The position numbers and the translations under genes are program-made. DNA of 64,000 nt from Bacteroidales bacterium H4 (lineage in GTDB: Bacteria; Bacteroidota; Bacteroidia; Bacteroidales; Muribaculaceae): positions 91,590-155,589 of the forward strand of contig DAAP01000012.1 in assembly GCA_001701165.1 (NCBI GenBank), written 5' to 3'. Positions 18,100 to 28,303 of this stretch are shown here, piece by piece (within the stretch, counting starts at the first letter, position 1; each line of letters starts with the position of its first letter). Below the pieces are notes generated by a model, which was not told the DNA's origin, did not search any database, and saw only the letters and a program-made list of their open reading frames with translations.

Positions 18100-18134
18100 G
18101 CGAGGGTCGTCCCGGCTGTCGGGGCGACCCTCGC
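18100..18134 (-). terminator. Hairpin after the M16 protease gene
   Basis: GCGAGGGTCG (18100-18109) pairs with CGACCCTCGC (18125-18134), and an inner CCCG/CGGG continues the stem. It lies 70 bases beyond the protease stop. No T-run follows, so termination is probable rather than certain. Confidence 0.5.
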
Positions 18135-18204
18135 TCTATAGATTAAATTTATGTTTACCTACTCCGACACGGCCTATAAGCCTTAATGTCGCATATGGTA
18201 TATA

Positions 18205-21132
18205 TCAGTATCCGAATATATCTTCGGTGGTCAGGATGACCACCTTGCCTATGCGGCGCAGGGCGTCCAAGTCAAGGTCTTCGACCTTGCCTAAGATAGC
18301 GTAATTGTATACATTACCCTTGACGTGCTGTTGCTGGTAGGAAATGACATCGGCCATAGATATGGACGGCAGAGCAGCAAAAGTCTTGGCATCCATATCG
18401 TAATCAATTCCGTGGTCTTGAGCCCCTATCCACGCCCATGCAATATTGTCCTTGATGGTACGCGAGGTGCGCAGACGGCTGTCAAGTCCGTCTTTGGCCA
18501 AGCGTAAGGCATCCTCGCTCTGAGGCATGTCGTTGATAATCTGGTCAAAGGCTTTGATTGCATCTATAAGCTTGTCGTTCTGGGTGGCAATGAAAGTGAG
18601 GTAGGTGTAGGGTCGGTTGGCACGACCCGGTGTAGCCATATAAGCCGAGGCAGAGTATGCCAACGAGCGGCTCTCGCGCATTTCTTGGAATACAATGGAG
18701 TTCATCCCGCCTCCGAAGTACTCATTGTACACCGTATTAATAGGCTGACGTGCCGGGTCGTACACTTCGCCTCGGTTGCTGACCATGGACATATATACCT
18801 GCTTGGCATCGTAAGGTGCAATGTATATCGTGGTCTCGGTGGACACGGGCATGTCATAGTCAGGCGAAGCGGGTACTTCGGCAAGATGCGACGGTATGCT
18901 GTGGCAGCTATTGATCGACTTCAAGGCTTGCTCCAATGTCTTAGGACCATAGTATATGATGCGATGCTTGTACGTGGACAGGGAGCGGAGACAGGCCAAC
19001 ACGTCCTCGGGATTGAGAGCTCGCAGTTGCTCGGGTGTATACAATGTTGCGAAGTACGGATTGGCATCCTTCCCGCCATAAGAGGCGTATGAGCTCAGGC
19101 GTCCGAAGTTGGTACGCTGGTCTGTCTTACTGTCATTCATGCCCTTGATTGAACGCTCTACCAGAGTGTTCCAGACGGCGGTATCCGAGACGGCCTCGGC
19201 AACGAGAGTCTCGTACAAGCGCATGGCTTTATCCATGTTCTCGCTCAAGCCCGACAGGGTGACGTAAGTGCGACGTTCGGTGGGATATATGGTGTACGAA
19301 CATGCCAGACTGTAAAAGTCGTTCTTAATCTGAGCCACGGTACGATCCTTGGTGCCGAGCAGGCTCAAGTAGGAAGCGGCACGAGCCAAAGCCTTGTCTG
19401 CGTATGTACCATACTCGTATACATATGTCAGGGTAAAGATGTCGTTGGTCTTATTTTGGCTGTACATCACTTCAAGACCGCCTTTCTTGGTCTTGGCAAA
19501 GGTGAGGTCTTTCTTGAAGTCGACAAAACGCGGTTCGACCGGAGTGACTACCGAAGCCTGCACTTCACGCAGGAAGTTGCTGGCGGCATCGCGGTTGGTG
19601 GCTATGGGCGTGATGGGTGGCTTGGCTATCTTGAGGACGCTGTCATCGTTGCCCCGGCGTTTGTATACGGCCACGTAATTGGAAGTACCGAAATAGCGAT
19701 TGGCCACTTCTACGATGTCCTCTTTGGTAATTTTGTCCAGACGCTCGATATCGCTAACAACATCAGACCAGTCTTCACCGTTGACAAAAGCATTTACATA
19801 CATATCCGCATGCGAATCGCGTTCCTCAAGTTGGTTTTGCAAGGCCAATTTGTAGTTATTGACCACAGCCTTGATTAAGTCAGCGTCAAAATCGCCCTTG
19901 CACAGCTTGGCGACTTCGTCCACCAGCAGCGTACGTACATCGTCCAATGTCTGCCCTTCCTTGGGTTGGCCTATACCTATGAGCATACTTTGATCGGCCA
20001 AGGTATACAGAAAGATGCCGGCGTCGAGGGCGGCCTGACGCTGGGTGATGTCGCGGTCAATGAGACCTGACTTGCCGTTTTGCAGCACCTCTGCCAAGAC
20101 TTTGAGTATTATCATATCTTTATCTTTGGCTGCAGGCAGGCGCCATGCCAGGTATATACTCTCGGCCTCAAGTCCCTTGACTTCCCTGACTATGGGTGAT
20201 GTGATGGGAGCCTCGGGGGTCACGGTCAGTGTCGGCAACGACTCATTAGGTTTCATCACACCGAAGTATTTGGTGATGATGTCCACAAAATTGTCCGGGT
20301 CGAAATCACCCACGGCCACGATGGCCATATTATTGGGGACATACCATACATCGTGATATTTCTTGACATTGGTGATTGAGGGGTTCTTGAGATGTTCCTG
20401 CGTACCCAATACTGTCTGGGTGCCGTAAGGATGGTGCGGGAAGACAGCCGAGAACATGGCTTCTATAGACTTGCGGCTGTCATCAGTGAGGGACATGTTC
20501 TTTTCTTCGTAGATGGTCTCTAACTCGGTATGGAAGCCACGGAGTACAGGCTGTATAAAGCGATCGGCCTGAATACGCGCCCAGTTGTCTATCTGGTTGG
20601 AGGGAATGTCCTCTACGTAGCAGGTTACGTCCTGAGATGTATACGCATTGGAACCTATGGCGCCGATAGTGGACATAAGTTTGTCGTACTCGTTGGGGAT
20701 GGCTATAAGCGAAGCCTTGTAGCTTACCGAGTCTATCTGATGATAGATGGCAGCGCGTTCGGCGCTGTCTGTGGTCTGGCGATATACCTCAAAAAGGTTT
20801 TCGATTTGGTCAAGCAATGGCTTCTCGGCCTTGTAGTCCGAAGTTCCGAAGTTGGGGGTACCCTTAAACATCAGGTGTTCAAAATAGTGAGCCAGGCCGG
20901 TAGTCTCGGCAGGGTCATTCTTCCCGCCTACACGCACAGGTATGTATGTCTGGATACGCGGCTCGTCCTTATTGACAGACATGTACAAGCGCAAGCCGTT
21001 TGGCAGCGTGTACATCAGCGTCTTGGCAGGGTCGTTGGGTACCGTCTTGTACTCATAGCGGTATGCCGATGCTCCGAAAACGGTCAATACCGCCATGGAC
21101 ACGACAACCAAATGTTTAATGAAAAGTCTCAT
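18205..21132 (-). CDS. M16 family zinc protease (pitrilysin/insulinase-like)
   Basis: Exported metalloprotease of 975 residues made of two M16 halves. A signal peptide covers residues about 1-23. The active half has the inverted zinc motif HYFEH at residues 82-86 and the downstream glutamate in TELETIYEEKN. The second half (after about residue 520) lacks the zinc motif, as usual in this family, and closes over the substrate. It probably degrades peptides in the periplasm or at the cell surface. No operon partner: genes on both sides are more than 300 bases away. The promoter is not evident. Confidence 0.9.
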   Translation of the reverse strand: MRLFIKHLVVVSMAVLTVFGASAYRYEYKTVPNDPAKTLMYTLPNGLRLYMSVNKDEPRIQTYIPVRVGGKNDPAETTGLAHYFEHLMFKGTPNFGTSDYKAEKPLLDQIENLFEVYRQTTDSAERAAIYHQIDSVSYKASLIAIPNEYDKLMSTIGAIGSNAYTSQDVTCYVEDIPSNQIDNWARIQADRFIQPVLRGFHTELETIYEEKNMSLTDDSRKSIEAMFSAVFPHHPYGTQTVLGTQEHLKNPSITNVKKYHDVWYVPNNMAIVAVGDFDPDNFVDIITKYFGVMKPNESLPTLTVTPEAPITSPIVREVKGLEAESIYLAWRLPAAKDKDMIILKVLAEVLQNGKSGLIDRDITQRQAALDAGIFLYTLADQSMLIGIGQPKEGQTLDDVRTLLVDEVAKLCKGDFDADLIKAVVNNYKLALQNQLEERDSHADMYVNAFVNGEDWSDVVSDIERLDKITKEDIVEVANRYFGTSNYVAVYKRRGNDDSVLKIAKPPITPIATNRDAASNFLREVQASVVTPVEPRFVDFKKDLTFAKTKKGGLEVMYSQNKTNDIFTLTYVYEYGTYADKALARAASYLSLLGTKDRTVAQIKNDFYSLACSYTIYPTERRTYVTLSGLSENMDKAMRLYETLVAEAVSDTAVWNTLVERSIKGMNDSKTDQRTNFGRLSSYASYGGKDANPYFATLYTPEQLRALNPEDVLACLRSLSTYKHRIIYYGPKTLEQALKSINSCHSIPSHLAEVPASPDYDMPVSTETTIYIAPYDAKQVYMSMVSNRGEVYDPARQPINTVYNEYFGGGMNSIVFQEMRESRSLAYSASAYMATPGRANRPYTYLTFIATQNDKLIDAIKAFDQIINDMPQSEDALRLAKDGLDSRLRTSRTIKDNIAWAWIGAQDHGIDYDMDAKTFAALPSISMADVISYQQQHVKGNVYNYAILGKVEDLDLDALRRIGKVVILTTEDIFGY

Positions 21133-21439
21133 AATGTGAATGTTGTGTTGGTATATTCTATGGCATCTGGTGAATTTCCCGACTAAGGCTTAGGTGTACG
21201 CCGTCTCTTTTTGCCGGGACTGCAAAGCCGCATAAAATTAACGCTTTTGTGCAACGTGGCATCGCCGCCGAGCGTTAAAAAATCATTATTCCCCTTTTTA
21301 CCCCTATAATTCAAGTATTTACAGCTTAGCCGCGCAATCTAACGAGACAACAAAAAAGAGACATCGTCTCTCACGAGGCGATGTCCCACCACAAAAATGT
21401 TAAAACGAATTATATCCTAATTCTAACCTTTTATATTCC
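21133..21439. other. Intergenic region between M16 and PKD protein genes
   Basis: Holds a clear terminator for the PKD protein gene (21360-21385). The part nearer the M16 start shows no recognisable promoter box or gene. Confidence 0.5.
21354..21385 (-). terminator. Intrinsic terminator of the PKD-domain protein gene
   Basis: GACATCG (21360-21366) pairs with CGATGTC (21379-21385); on the minus strand the stem is followed by CTC and a run of six Ts. It lies 55 bases past the stop at 21440. Confidence 0.75.
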
Positions 21440-24400
21440 TTATTTGACGAGAACTTTGCGTCCCGAGCCGTCAGAATACTTGTAGATATAGATGTTGCCG
21501 GGCATAGTCTTGGTCACTCGTATGCCTTCGATGGTGTATATGCCAACGATAGTAGCTTCGGTGCCGGCTTCATCATAGCGCACATCTTGTATTGCATCAT
21601 ACTTCTCGTAATCGATGGCGGGCGAAATAGCCATAGACACGGGGTCTTCGGTATTTGCATACCATTTGTATTCGCCGGTAGGTTTGTCGTCCGAGCCATA
21701 CACAGCCAAATAGTGCCATGCGGTGTTCTTCTGTCCTACCGAACGACGGTGACAGAATATGGCGATGTCGTCCTTGGTGTAAGGAGCGGTATCAAGCGAT
21801 CCGTTGGGGAACGGGCCTATGGTAACGAAGAATTCGGAGCCTTTTTCCAACTTGACGGTATTGTCAAATCGGAAGATGGTGGCCAGGTAGTCCTTGTCGT
21901 CATACTTGAGGTCGCCGGCCTTAACAGCAGTAGAGGCCAGTACGGCACCGGGTGCGCCGTCTTCTCCCACGGCGTTGATGGTCATAGGTATCAGTGTCTC
22001 GGGTGCAATGGCGGTTACCGAGGCAAAGTATACGGCTACGCTGTCAATGGTGGCAGAAGCAAGTGTCGCTTTGTACTTCTCAGCGAATTTGTCCATGTCC
22101 AGCCAATTGGTGCCGGCATAATTGCCATACCATCCGAGTTCGACTTTCTCCAGTTTGGAGTTTTCCTCGCTACTGATGTTCCAAACATACTGGGCACCTC
22201 CGGCCTGAATTGCATATGTCAGAATATCATTGGTTTGTCCGGCATCATTCTTGGCTGTAAGGCCTACGCTGACAACGCCTTTCTTTTCGAAAATGACAGT
22301 CGGGTTCTGCTCCGCAGATGTTTCGATATTTGCATTCTGGAATACCCATTTCCATTCGGTAGGATGACCTTGCGAGAGGTCTCTGAAGGTCACGGGAACA
22401 TTGAGGGGCAGGAACACGCCCACGAAAGGCGACTCGTATCCTTCCTCAGGCAGACCGATGAGGGCTGTCGGAGCTTTTTGCGAAACCGCTACAAAGCCTT
22501 TGCGCTCGGCCTTGGCTGTCTCTGTACCGCGAGTGACGGTGAGAGTCACGTCATAGGTGCCGGCCTTATTGTAGGTCACTACGGGGTTGGCTTCGGTCGA
22601 GGTCTCGACTTCGGCCCCGGGGAACGACCATGTCAGGCCCTCAGGCTCGCCCTGAGTGATACTCTTGAATCCTATGCTCTCGCCCTCGAAGATGTGCAGC
22701 GATTCGGATGCCGAAGCGTCTTCGCGTACGATGCGGAAGCCGTCTACGGCCAAACTCTCGCCGCCGAAGGGATAGTCAAAGGCGAATGACACCTTCTTGC
22801 CGACATATTTGGACAAGTCAAATTCGAATTTGTTCCATGTCGTGGTATTATATGCCGTTTCCTGTGCCCAATCAAAGGCGTTCAGCAGCGTTTCCGTTTC
22901 TCCGCTATCGACGTCAGTGACCGTAAAGGTCCATTTGCCGTATACAAGATAGTAGGGTGCAAAGTATGCGTAGAACTCAACTTTGCTGCCTGCCTTGATG
23001 TCAAAAGCCGGACTTTCGAGTACAGACGAACCGGACGAAGTGTAGTCGTAATTGATGGCTATCGAAGTCTTGTCATCACTCTTTATGGACTTGAAATTCA
23101 TGTCCGACAAACCCCAGCCTTTACCTACGGTCCAGTCGGTCATACCTTCGGCCGAATCAAATTCCTGGTCATAGTCAGCCACTACGGCGCGGTCGGTGGT
23201 GAAATCGACCTTCAGCGGGAGTGTGATATCGAACTTGGCCGTTACCACGGGACTATTGACATTGTACCCGCGTGTCATGACGTACAGTGTGCATGATTTG
23301 TCCAGAGTCACTGTGGCTTCTTTGCCCTCGACCACGGTGCTTTGGGTGTAATCGCTTTCCTCAAATTCTTCGGCGCCCTTTGCCGTAGTCGAATACCAAA
23401 CGGCGACGGCATTCTCGTCATCAGTGGAGATTTTCACCTCTACGGCATCATTGAATTTGCCACCTAACGGATTTACTACCGGCTCTTTGAGCGGGGTCTT
23501 GGCCACTACGGTGACGGTCATAGTTGCCGAGGCAGGGTAATAGTTATCATCACCCTCAAATTCTGCGGTGATGGTTACATCGGTGTCTTCCTTGACATAA
23601 GACGTATAGAGCGTTCCCTTACTGTTGACCGAGCACACCATGGGTGCGGACGAAGAGTACTTGATGGGCGAAACCTTATTCGGATTGAGCAAGTCGGCAT
23701 ATCCGTCCTCGCCTGTAACGAGCGAGACCTTAGCCTCGTTGAAACGTATCTGCGGGTCTTTCCGAATAATGTATTTGGCCTCTACCACATTGCTGTATTC
23801 CGCACCTACAAGGGTGACGGCCTTCAATGTAGCGGTCTCGGCTACGGTGACGGGCTCCGTGTAAGCCTTGCGTGTGCCGTCTTCCGTCTTGGGATTGCTA
23901 CCGTCGGTGGTATAATATATGGTATATGTACCGGCTTCGAGCGATGGCACGGCCATCGATACGGTCTGCGCTTCATCATAAGTGCCGGCAGCAACGGAAA
24001 ATGCCGGAGCGGGCACGGACGATTCTACGGTCTCGTAATCAATCTCGATTTTCTTGATATACATCGGACCTTTGGTGTCACTCGTCTGGTTGAAGGTAAT
24101 CACAATCTCACCTTCCTGTGCATCTGCATCATCAATCTTGAACTCATATTCGGCAATATCTTTCGTAAGAGCTGCCGTTGTATTGGTTCCGTTGAGATAG
24201 CTTTTGCCGTTGACTTTCACCGATACATCTCCGGCCATTTCGGCTTTATACACACGGGCTGACACTCGTACGGCCTTGATTACGCCGACGAGACCACTCG
24301 TGGACAAGGCAGCCTTTACAGGGGGAGCGCTCGCCGATCCGATATACTGCCCCATGGTTGAAGTATAGGCATAAATATAAGTGCCTTCGGCCGTGGCTTT

Positions 24401-24592
24401 CCATTGCAAACCGTTAAGTTCGGCCGTATAAAACTCTTTTTCGACCTTAGTGGATCCAAAGTTGTAAAAACCTTGGCCTCCCTCTTTCTTGGACATGTTC
24501 CACTCAAAAGACCACGTGGACACGGCCGCCGATGCCGTAATGGGCAACAACGTCGCCAATACGGCAATAAATGTGAGTAATGATTTTTTCAT
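21440..24592 (-). CDS. Large secreted protein with chitobiase-type and PKD domains
   Basis: The start at 24592 gives a signal peptide (MKKSLLTFIAVLATLLPITA); the open frame continues upstream to 24763 but crosses the promoter. The 1050-residue product has, in order: a beta-sandwich after the signal, a chitobiase/hexosaminidase C-terminal-like repeat (YTIYYTTDGSNPKTEDGT), an Ig-like stretch, a second chitobiase-like repeat (VAVWYSTTAKGAEEF), a jelly-roll-like domain (FDLSKYVGKKVSFAFDYPFG), two PKD domains (NPVVTYNKAGTYDVTLTVTR and NPTVIFEKKGVVSVGLTAKN) and a C-terminal tail ending in KVLVK that resembles a type IX sorting module. Probably a surface-displayed binding protein; no catalytic domain is seen. 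Confidence 0.8.
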   Translation of the reverse strand: MKKSLLTFIAVLATLLPITASAAVSTWSFEWNMSKKEGGQGFYNFGSTKVEKEFYTAELNGLQWKATAEGTYIYAYTSTMGQYIGSASAPPVKAALSTSGLVGVIKAVRVSARVYKAEMAGDVSVKVNGKSYLNGTNTTAALTKDIAEYEFKIDDADAQEGEIVITFNQTSDTKGPMYIKKIEIDYETVESSVPAPAFSVAAGTYDEAQTVSMAVPSLEAGTYTIYYTTDGSNPKTEDGTRKAYTEPVTVAETATLKAVTLVGAEYSNVVEAKYIIRKDPQIRFNEAKVSLVTGEDGYADLLNPNKVSPIKYSSSAPMVCSVNSKGTLYTSYVKEDTDVTITAEFEGDDNYYPASATMTVTVVAKTPLKEPVVNPLGGKFNDAVEVKISTDDENAVAVWYSTTAKGAEEFEESDYTQSTVVEGKEATVTLDKSCTLYVMTRGYNVNSPVVTAKFDITLPLKVDFTTDRAVVADYDQEFDSAEGMTDWTVGKGWGLSDMNFKSIKSDDKTSIAINYDYTSSGSSVLESPAFDIKAGSKVEFYAYFAPYYLVYGKWTFTVTDVDSGETETLLNAFDWAQETAYNTTTWNKFEFDLSKYVGKKVSFAFDYPFGGESLAVDGFRIVREDASASESLHIFEGESIGFKSITQGEPEGLTWSFPGAEVETSTEANPVVTYNKAGTYDVTLTVTRGTETAKAERKGFVAVSQKAPTALIGLPEEGYESPFVGVFLPLNVPVTFRDLSQGHPTEWKWVFQNANIETSAEQNPTVIFEKKGVVSVGLTAKNDAGQTNDILTYAIQAGGAQYVWNISSEENSKLEKVELGWYGNYAGTNWLDMDKFAEKYKATLASATIDSVAVYFASVTAIAPETLIPMTINAVGEDGAPGAVLASTAVKAGDLKYDDKDYLATIFRFDNTVKLEKGSEFFVTIGPFPNGSLDTAPYTKDDIAIFCHRRSVGQKNTAWHYLAVYGSDDKPTGEYKWYANTEDPVSMAISPAIDYEKYDAIQDVRYDEAGTEATIVGIYTIEGIRVTKTMPGNIYIYKYSDGSGRKVLVK

Positions 24593-24973
24593 GAGCAATT
24601 TGTTTGTTATTATTACTTTCTTATTGCATTTAACCTCGGCAAAGTTAGCACTTAATCCAAAACAATCAAAGTTTTTTATAATAAAAAACAAAATGGCAAA
24701 CGAAGAAGACTCAAAACAATACAGAATGTTACATTCGACAGTCACCATACACAGGTAAGCCAAACGTAAACGTTACATATTGCCATTCACGTTTTCGCAA
24801 AAAAATTGTTCTTTTCTCTAAGAAAAGGTCGAAAGCAGTCTTATTCGGCTGTAAAACAGGACTACAAGCACGACAACTTATGCGAGGTCACGGGCTTTTC
24901 GGCAGGACGCCGTCAAGACGGTATCATCACACGTCCGAGCCCTTGCCTTCGAGATCCTCCGGTGTGACAGCCG
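24593..24973. other. Intergenic region between the PKD protein gene and carB
   Basis: Contains the consensus promoter at 24640-24670, AT-rich sequence upstream, and a small hairpin 24910-24921 (CCGTC/GACGG) after the carB stop. No gene seen. Confidence 0.5.
24640..24670 (-). promoter_or_regulatory. Consensus promoter of the PKD protein gene
   Basis: Minus strand TTTG (24670-24667), 19-base spacer and TAACTTTG (24647-24640) match the Bacteroidetes promoter exactly. The start codon follows after 47 bases, confirming the start chosen at 24592. Confidence 0.8.
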
Positions 24974-27900
24974 TCAATATTCATCCCAACTCTTGATTTC
25001 GATATCGTCTACCGGAATGGAGGTAAAGGCGTTGATGTAGGCCGAGGCTAAGCGAGCGTTGGTTATCAAAGGAACATTGAGGTCCACGGCGGCACGACGT
25101 ATCTTGTAGCCGTTGCTAAGTTCGGTGGTACTCAGGTTCTTCGGTATATTAACCACCATGTCTATCTTGTGGTCGTGTAACAGCTCGAGTGCCTGCGGAT
25201 GCATATCAGGCTGCGATGGCCAGTAGACGCGTATAGCCGGGATGCCGTTGTCGTTGAGAAATGCATGTGTACCGCCGGTAGCGTAGATAGTAAAGCCGTG
25301 TGAATGAAGTATGTGCGCAGCATCCAACATATCAGCTTTCTGACGCGGAGTGCCCGTACTGAGCAATACGGAACGGCGTGGAACACGCTGCCCCACACTA
25401 ATCATTGCCGTCAGTAGCGCCTCGCCCGTATCATCGCCGAGACATCCGACCTCGCCGGTCGAGGACATATCAACGCCAAGAACCGGGTCGGCACCTTGCA
25501 GACGCGAGAATGAGAACTGCGAGGCCTTGATGCCTACGTAATCCAAGTCGAAGGCGCTCTTGGCCGGCCGTTGGACGTCAAGACCGAGCATCGCCTTAGT
25601 GGCCAAGTCTATGAAGTTTATCTTCAAGACCTTGGACACAAATGGAAACGAGCGCGAGGCTCTGAGGTTACATTCGATAACCTTGATATCGTTGTTCTTG
25701 GCCAAATACTGGATGTTGAACGGCCCTGTAATATGCAGGGCACGGGCTATCTGCTGCGACACTTTCTTGATACGTCGCACGGTCTCGACATATATCTTTT
25801 GCGGCGGGAATTGTATGGTCGCATCGCCCGAATGTACGCCCGCAAATTCGATGTGCTCACTGATGGCGTACACTATGATTTCGCCATCACGTGCCACGGC
25901 GTCCATTTCTATTTCCTTGGCGTCCTGTATAAACTGCGTAACCACCACCGGATGTTCCTTGCTGACATCAGCAGCCAGACGCAGAAAGCGCTCCAATTCA
26001 TCGTTGTTGGAGCACACATTCATGGCTGCACCGCTGAGGACGTAGCTGGGACGTACAAGTACCGGGAAACCCACCTCTTCTATAAACGAGTTGATGGACT
26101 GCATATCCGTCAGCTCGCGCCATCGCGGCTGGTCAATACCGAGACTGTCAAGCATGGCCGAGAATTTGTGCCGGTCTTCGGCGTTATCTATGTCTCGTGC
26201 CGGAGTGCCCAGAATTTTGACACCCTCCCCGTCTAAGCGCGTGGCCAAGTTGTTGGGTATCTGTCCTCCGACGCTCAAGATGACCCCATGCGGTTGCTCA
26301 AGATCGATAATGTCCATGACGCGTTCGAAGGTCAATTCGTCAAAATACAGACGATCGCACATGTCGTAGTCCGTAGACACCGTCTCGGGATTGTAGTTTA
26401 TCATCACCGAACGCCAACCCTGCTGTTTGACCGAACGGAGCGCATTGACCGAGCACCAGTCAAATTCGACTGACGATCCGATGCGATATGCGCCGCTACC
26501 CAAGACGATAATGCTGCGCCGGTCATGCCGATAGGCTACATCGTTTTCCGTGCCATTGTATGTCAGGTACAAGTAGTTGGTACTTGCGGGATATTCCGCA
26601 GCAAGTGTATCTATCTGCTTGACACACGGAACGATACCCAAACGTTTGCGCAGACGGCGCACTTCCAGCACGGACTCGTGAGCGTGGGACATGTCGTCCT
26701 TATACACCGAACGGGCTATCTGAAAGTCGCTGAAACCCTGTTGCTTGGCCAGACGCAACAAATCCTCGGGCAAATCCTCGGGCTGATTGTAAGCGCCCAA
26801 CTCATCAGCCGTGTCCATGATGGCTCGCAGCTTGTACAGGAACCAGCGGTCTATCTTGGTAAGCGCGTGTATGCGTTCGACATCATAGCCCCGGGCCATA
26901 GCCTTGGCTATCACGAATATGCGACGGTCGGTAGGCTCGGCCAAGGCATGGTCTATATCATCAATTTTTATGTCTTTGTTCTCGACAAATCCGTGCATAC
27001 CCTGCCCTATCATTCGCAGGCCTTTCTGTATGGCTTCCTCGAAAGTGCGGCCTATGGCCATAACCTCGCCGACACTCTTCATAGACGACCCAATCTCGCG
27101 ATTGACGCCATGGAATTTGCCCAAGTCCCAGCGTGGGATCTTGACAACCACGTAGTCCAGTGCCGGTTCAAAGAATGCCGAAGTGTCATGCGTCACCGAG
27201 TTACGAAGCTCAAAAAGACCATAACCGAGGCCTAATTTGGCCGCCACGAAAGCCAACGGATATCCGGTGGCCTTGGATGCAAGGGCCGACGAACGGCTCA
27301 ATCGCGCATTGACCTCGATGACACGATAGTCCATACTGTCAGGATCGTAGGCATACTGGACGTTGCACTCGCCAACTATGCCGACATGGCGTATGATTTT
27401 GATGGCCAGCGAGCGCAGATAATGGTAATCATCGTTGCTCAGCGTCTGACTGGGGGCAACCACAATGCTCTCGCCGGTGTGTATACCCAGAGGATCGAAA
27501 TTTTCCATGTTGCATACGGTGATGCAATTGTCATATCGGTCGCGTACCACCTCGTACTCGACTTCTTTCCAGCCTTTGAGCGATTTTTCGATAAGCACCT
27601 GCGGGGCAAAGGACAGAGCTTTCTCCGCCAAAGTCCTCAGTTCTTCGGCATTATCGCAAAATCCGCTACCAAGGCCTCCCAAGGCGTATGCCGCACGCAC
27701 TATGACCGGATAACCCAATTCGGAAGCCACATCAAGAGCCTGCGCCACACTGTCGGCGGCACTACTGCGTATGGTCTTGACACCTATCTCGTCCAAGCGC
27801 TTGACAAAAAGCTCACGATCCTCGGTGTCAATGATAGCCTGCACCGGTGTGCCGAGCACCTGTACGCCGTAGCGCTCGAAGACGCCGTCACGGTACAACT

Positions 27901-28201
27901 CGACACCGCAATTCAGCGCCGTCTGCCCGCCGAAGGCCAACAGGATACCGTCGGGACGCTCTTTCTCAATAACCTTGGCCACAAAATATGGCGTCACGGG
28001 CAGGAAGTAGATTTTGTCGGCAAAGCCCTCGGAGGTCTGCACAGTGGCTATATTGGGATTGATCAGAACAGTGGATATGCCCTCTTCCTTCATGGCCTTG
28101 AGCGCCTGCGATCCCGAATAATCAAATTCGCCGGCTTCGCCTATTTTGAGTGCACCGCTGCCCAGTAGCAGCACTTTGCGTATGGTCTTATTGGCTGTCA
28201 T
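24974..28201 (-). CDS. carB: Carbamoyl-phosphate synthase large subunit
   Basis: Makes carbamoyl phosphate from bicarbonate, ATP and ammonia supplied by CarA, for arginine and pyrimidine synthesis. The 1075 residues have the doubled ATP-grasp architecture: first half with LLLGSGALKIGEAGEFDYSG near residue 12 and VNARLSRSSALASKATGYPL, second half with IVLGSGAYRIGSSVEFDWCS near residue 565 and ECNLRASRSFPFVSKVL. The C-terminal MGS-like allosteric domain (about 930-1075) contains GFTIYATGGTHAFL and DMVVNIPKNLS. Follows carA by 102 bases on the minus strand and is probably co-transcribed. Confidence 0.97.
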   Translation of the reverse strand: MTANKTIRKVLLLGSGALKIGEAGEFDYSGSQALKAMKEEGISTVLINPNIATVQTSEGFADKIYFLPVTPYFVAKVIEKERPDGILLAFGGQTALNCGVELYRDGVFERYGVQVLGTPVQAIIDTEDRELFVKRLDEIGVKTIRSSAADSVAQALDVASELGYPVIVRAAYALGGLGSGFCDNAEELRTLAEKALSFAPQVLIEKSLKGWKEVEYEVVRDRYDNCITVCNMENFDPLGIHTGESIVVAPSQTLSNDDYHYLRSLAIKIIRHVGIVGECNVQYAYDPDSMDYRVIEVNARLSRSSALASKATGYPLAFVAAKLGLGYGLFELRNSVTHDTSAFFEPALDYVVVKIPRWDLGKFHGVNREIGSSMKSVGEVMAIGRTFEEAIQKGLRMIGQGMHGFVENKDIKIDDIDHALAEPTDRRIFVIAKAMARGYDVERIHALTKIDRWFLYKLRAIMDTADELGAYNQPEDLPEDLLRLAKQQGFSDFQIARSVYKDDMSHAHESVLEVRRLRKRLGIVPCVKQIDTLAAEYPASTNYLYLTYNGTENDVAYRHDRRSIIVLGSGAYRIGSSVEFDWCSVNALRSVKQQGWRSVMINYNPETVSTDYDMCDRLYFDELTFERVMDIIDLEQPHGVILSVGGQIPNNLATRLDGEGVKILGTPARDIDNAEDRHKFSAMLDSLGIDQPRWRELTDMQSINSFIEEVGFPVLVRPSYVLSGAAMNVCSNNDELERFLRLAADVSKEHPVVVTQFIQDAKEIEMDAVARDGEIIVYAISEHIEFAGVHSGDATIQFPPQKIYVETVRRIKKVSQQIARALHITGPFNIQYLAKNNDIKVIECNLRASRSFPFVSKVLKINFIDLATKAMLGLDVQRPAKSAFDLDYVGIKASQFSFSRLQGADPVLGVDMSSTGEVGCLGDDTGEALLTAMISVGQRVPRRSVLLSTGTPRQKADMLDAAHILHSHGFTIYATGGTHAFLNDNGIPAIRVYWPSQPDMHPQALELLHDHKIDMVVNIPKNLSTTELSNGYKIRRAAVDLNVPLITNARLASAYINAFTSIPVDDIEIKSWDEY

Positions 28202-28303
28202 GGATTGTCGTGTATATGTATCTTGAATTTGTTTCTTTGTTTTATAAAAGCCACACCGTGAGGATGGTCTTGCAGTACTTCCGATATATCTACTATAGAT
28301 ATG

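Larger units (their letters stand above)
17883..18204. other. Intergenic region between two minus-strand genes
   Basis: Contains the promoter of the Ig-like protein gene (17930-17960), three close copies of TACTCC (18041, 18049, 18058) and the hairpin at 18100-18134. No gene seen. Confidence 0.5.
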
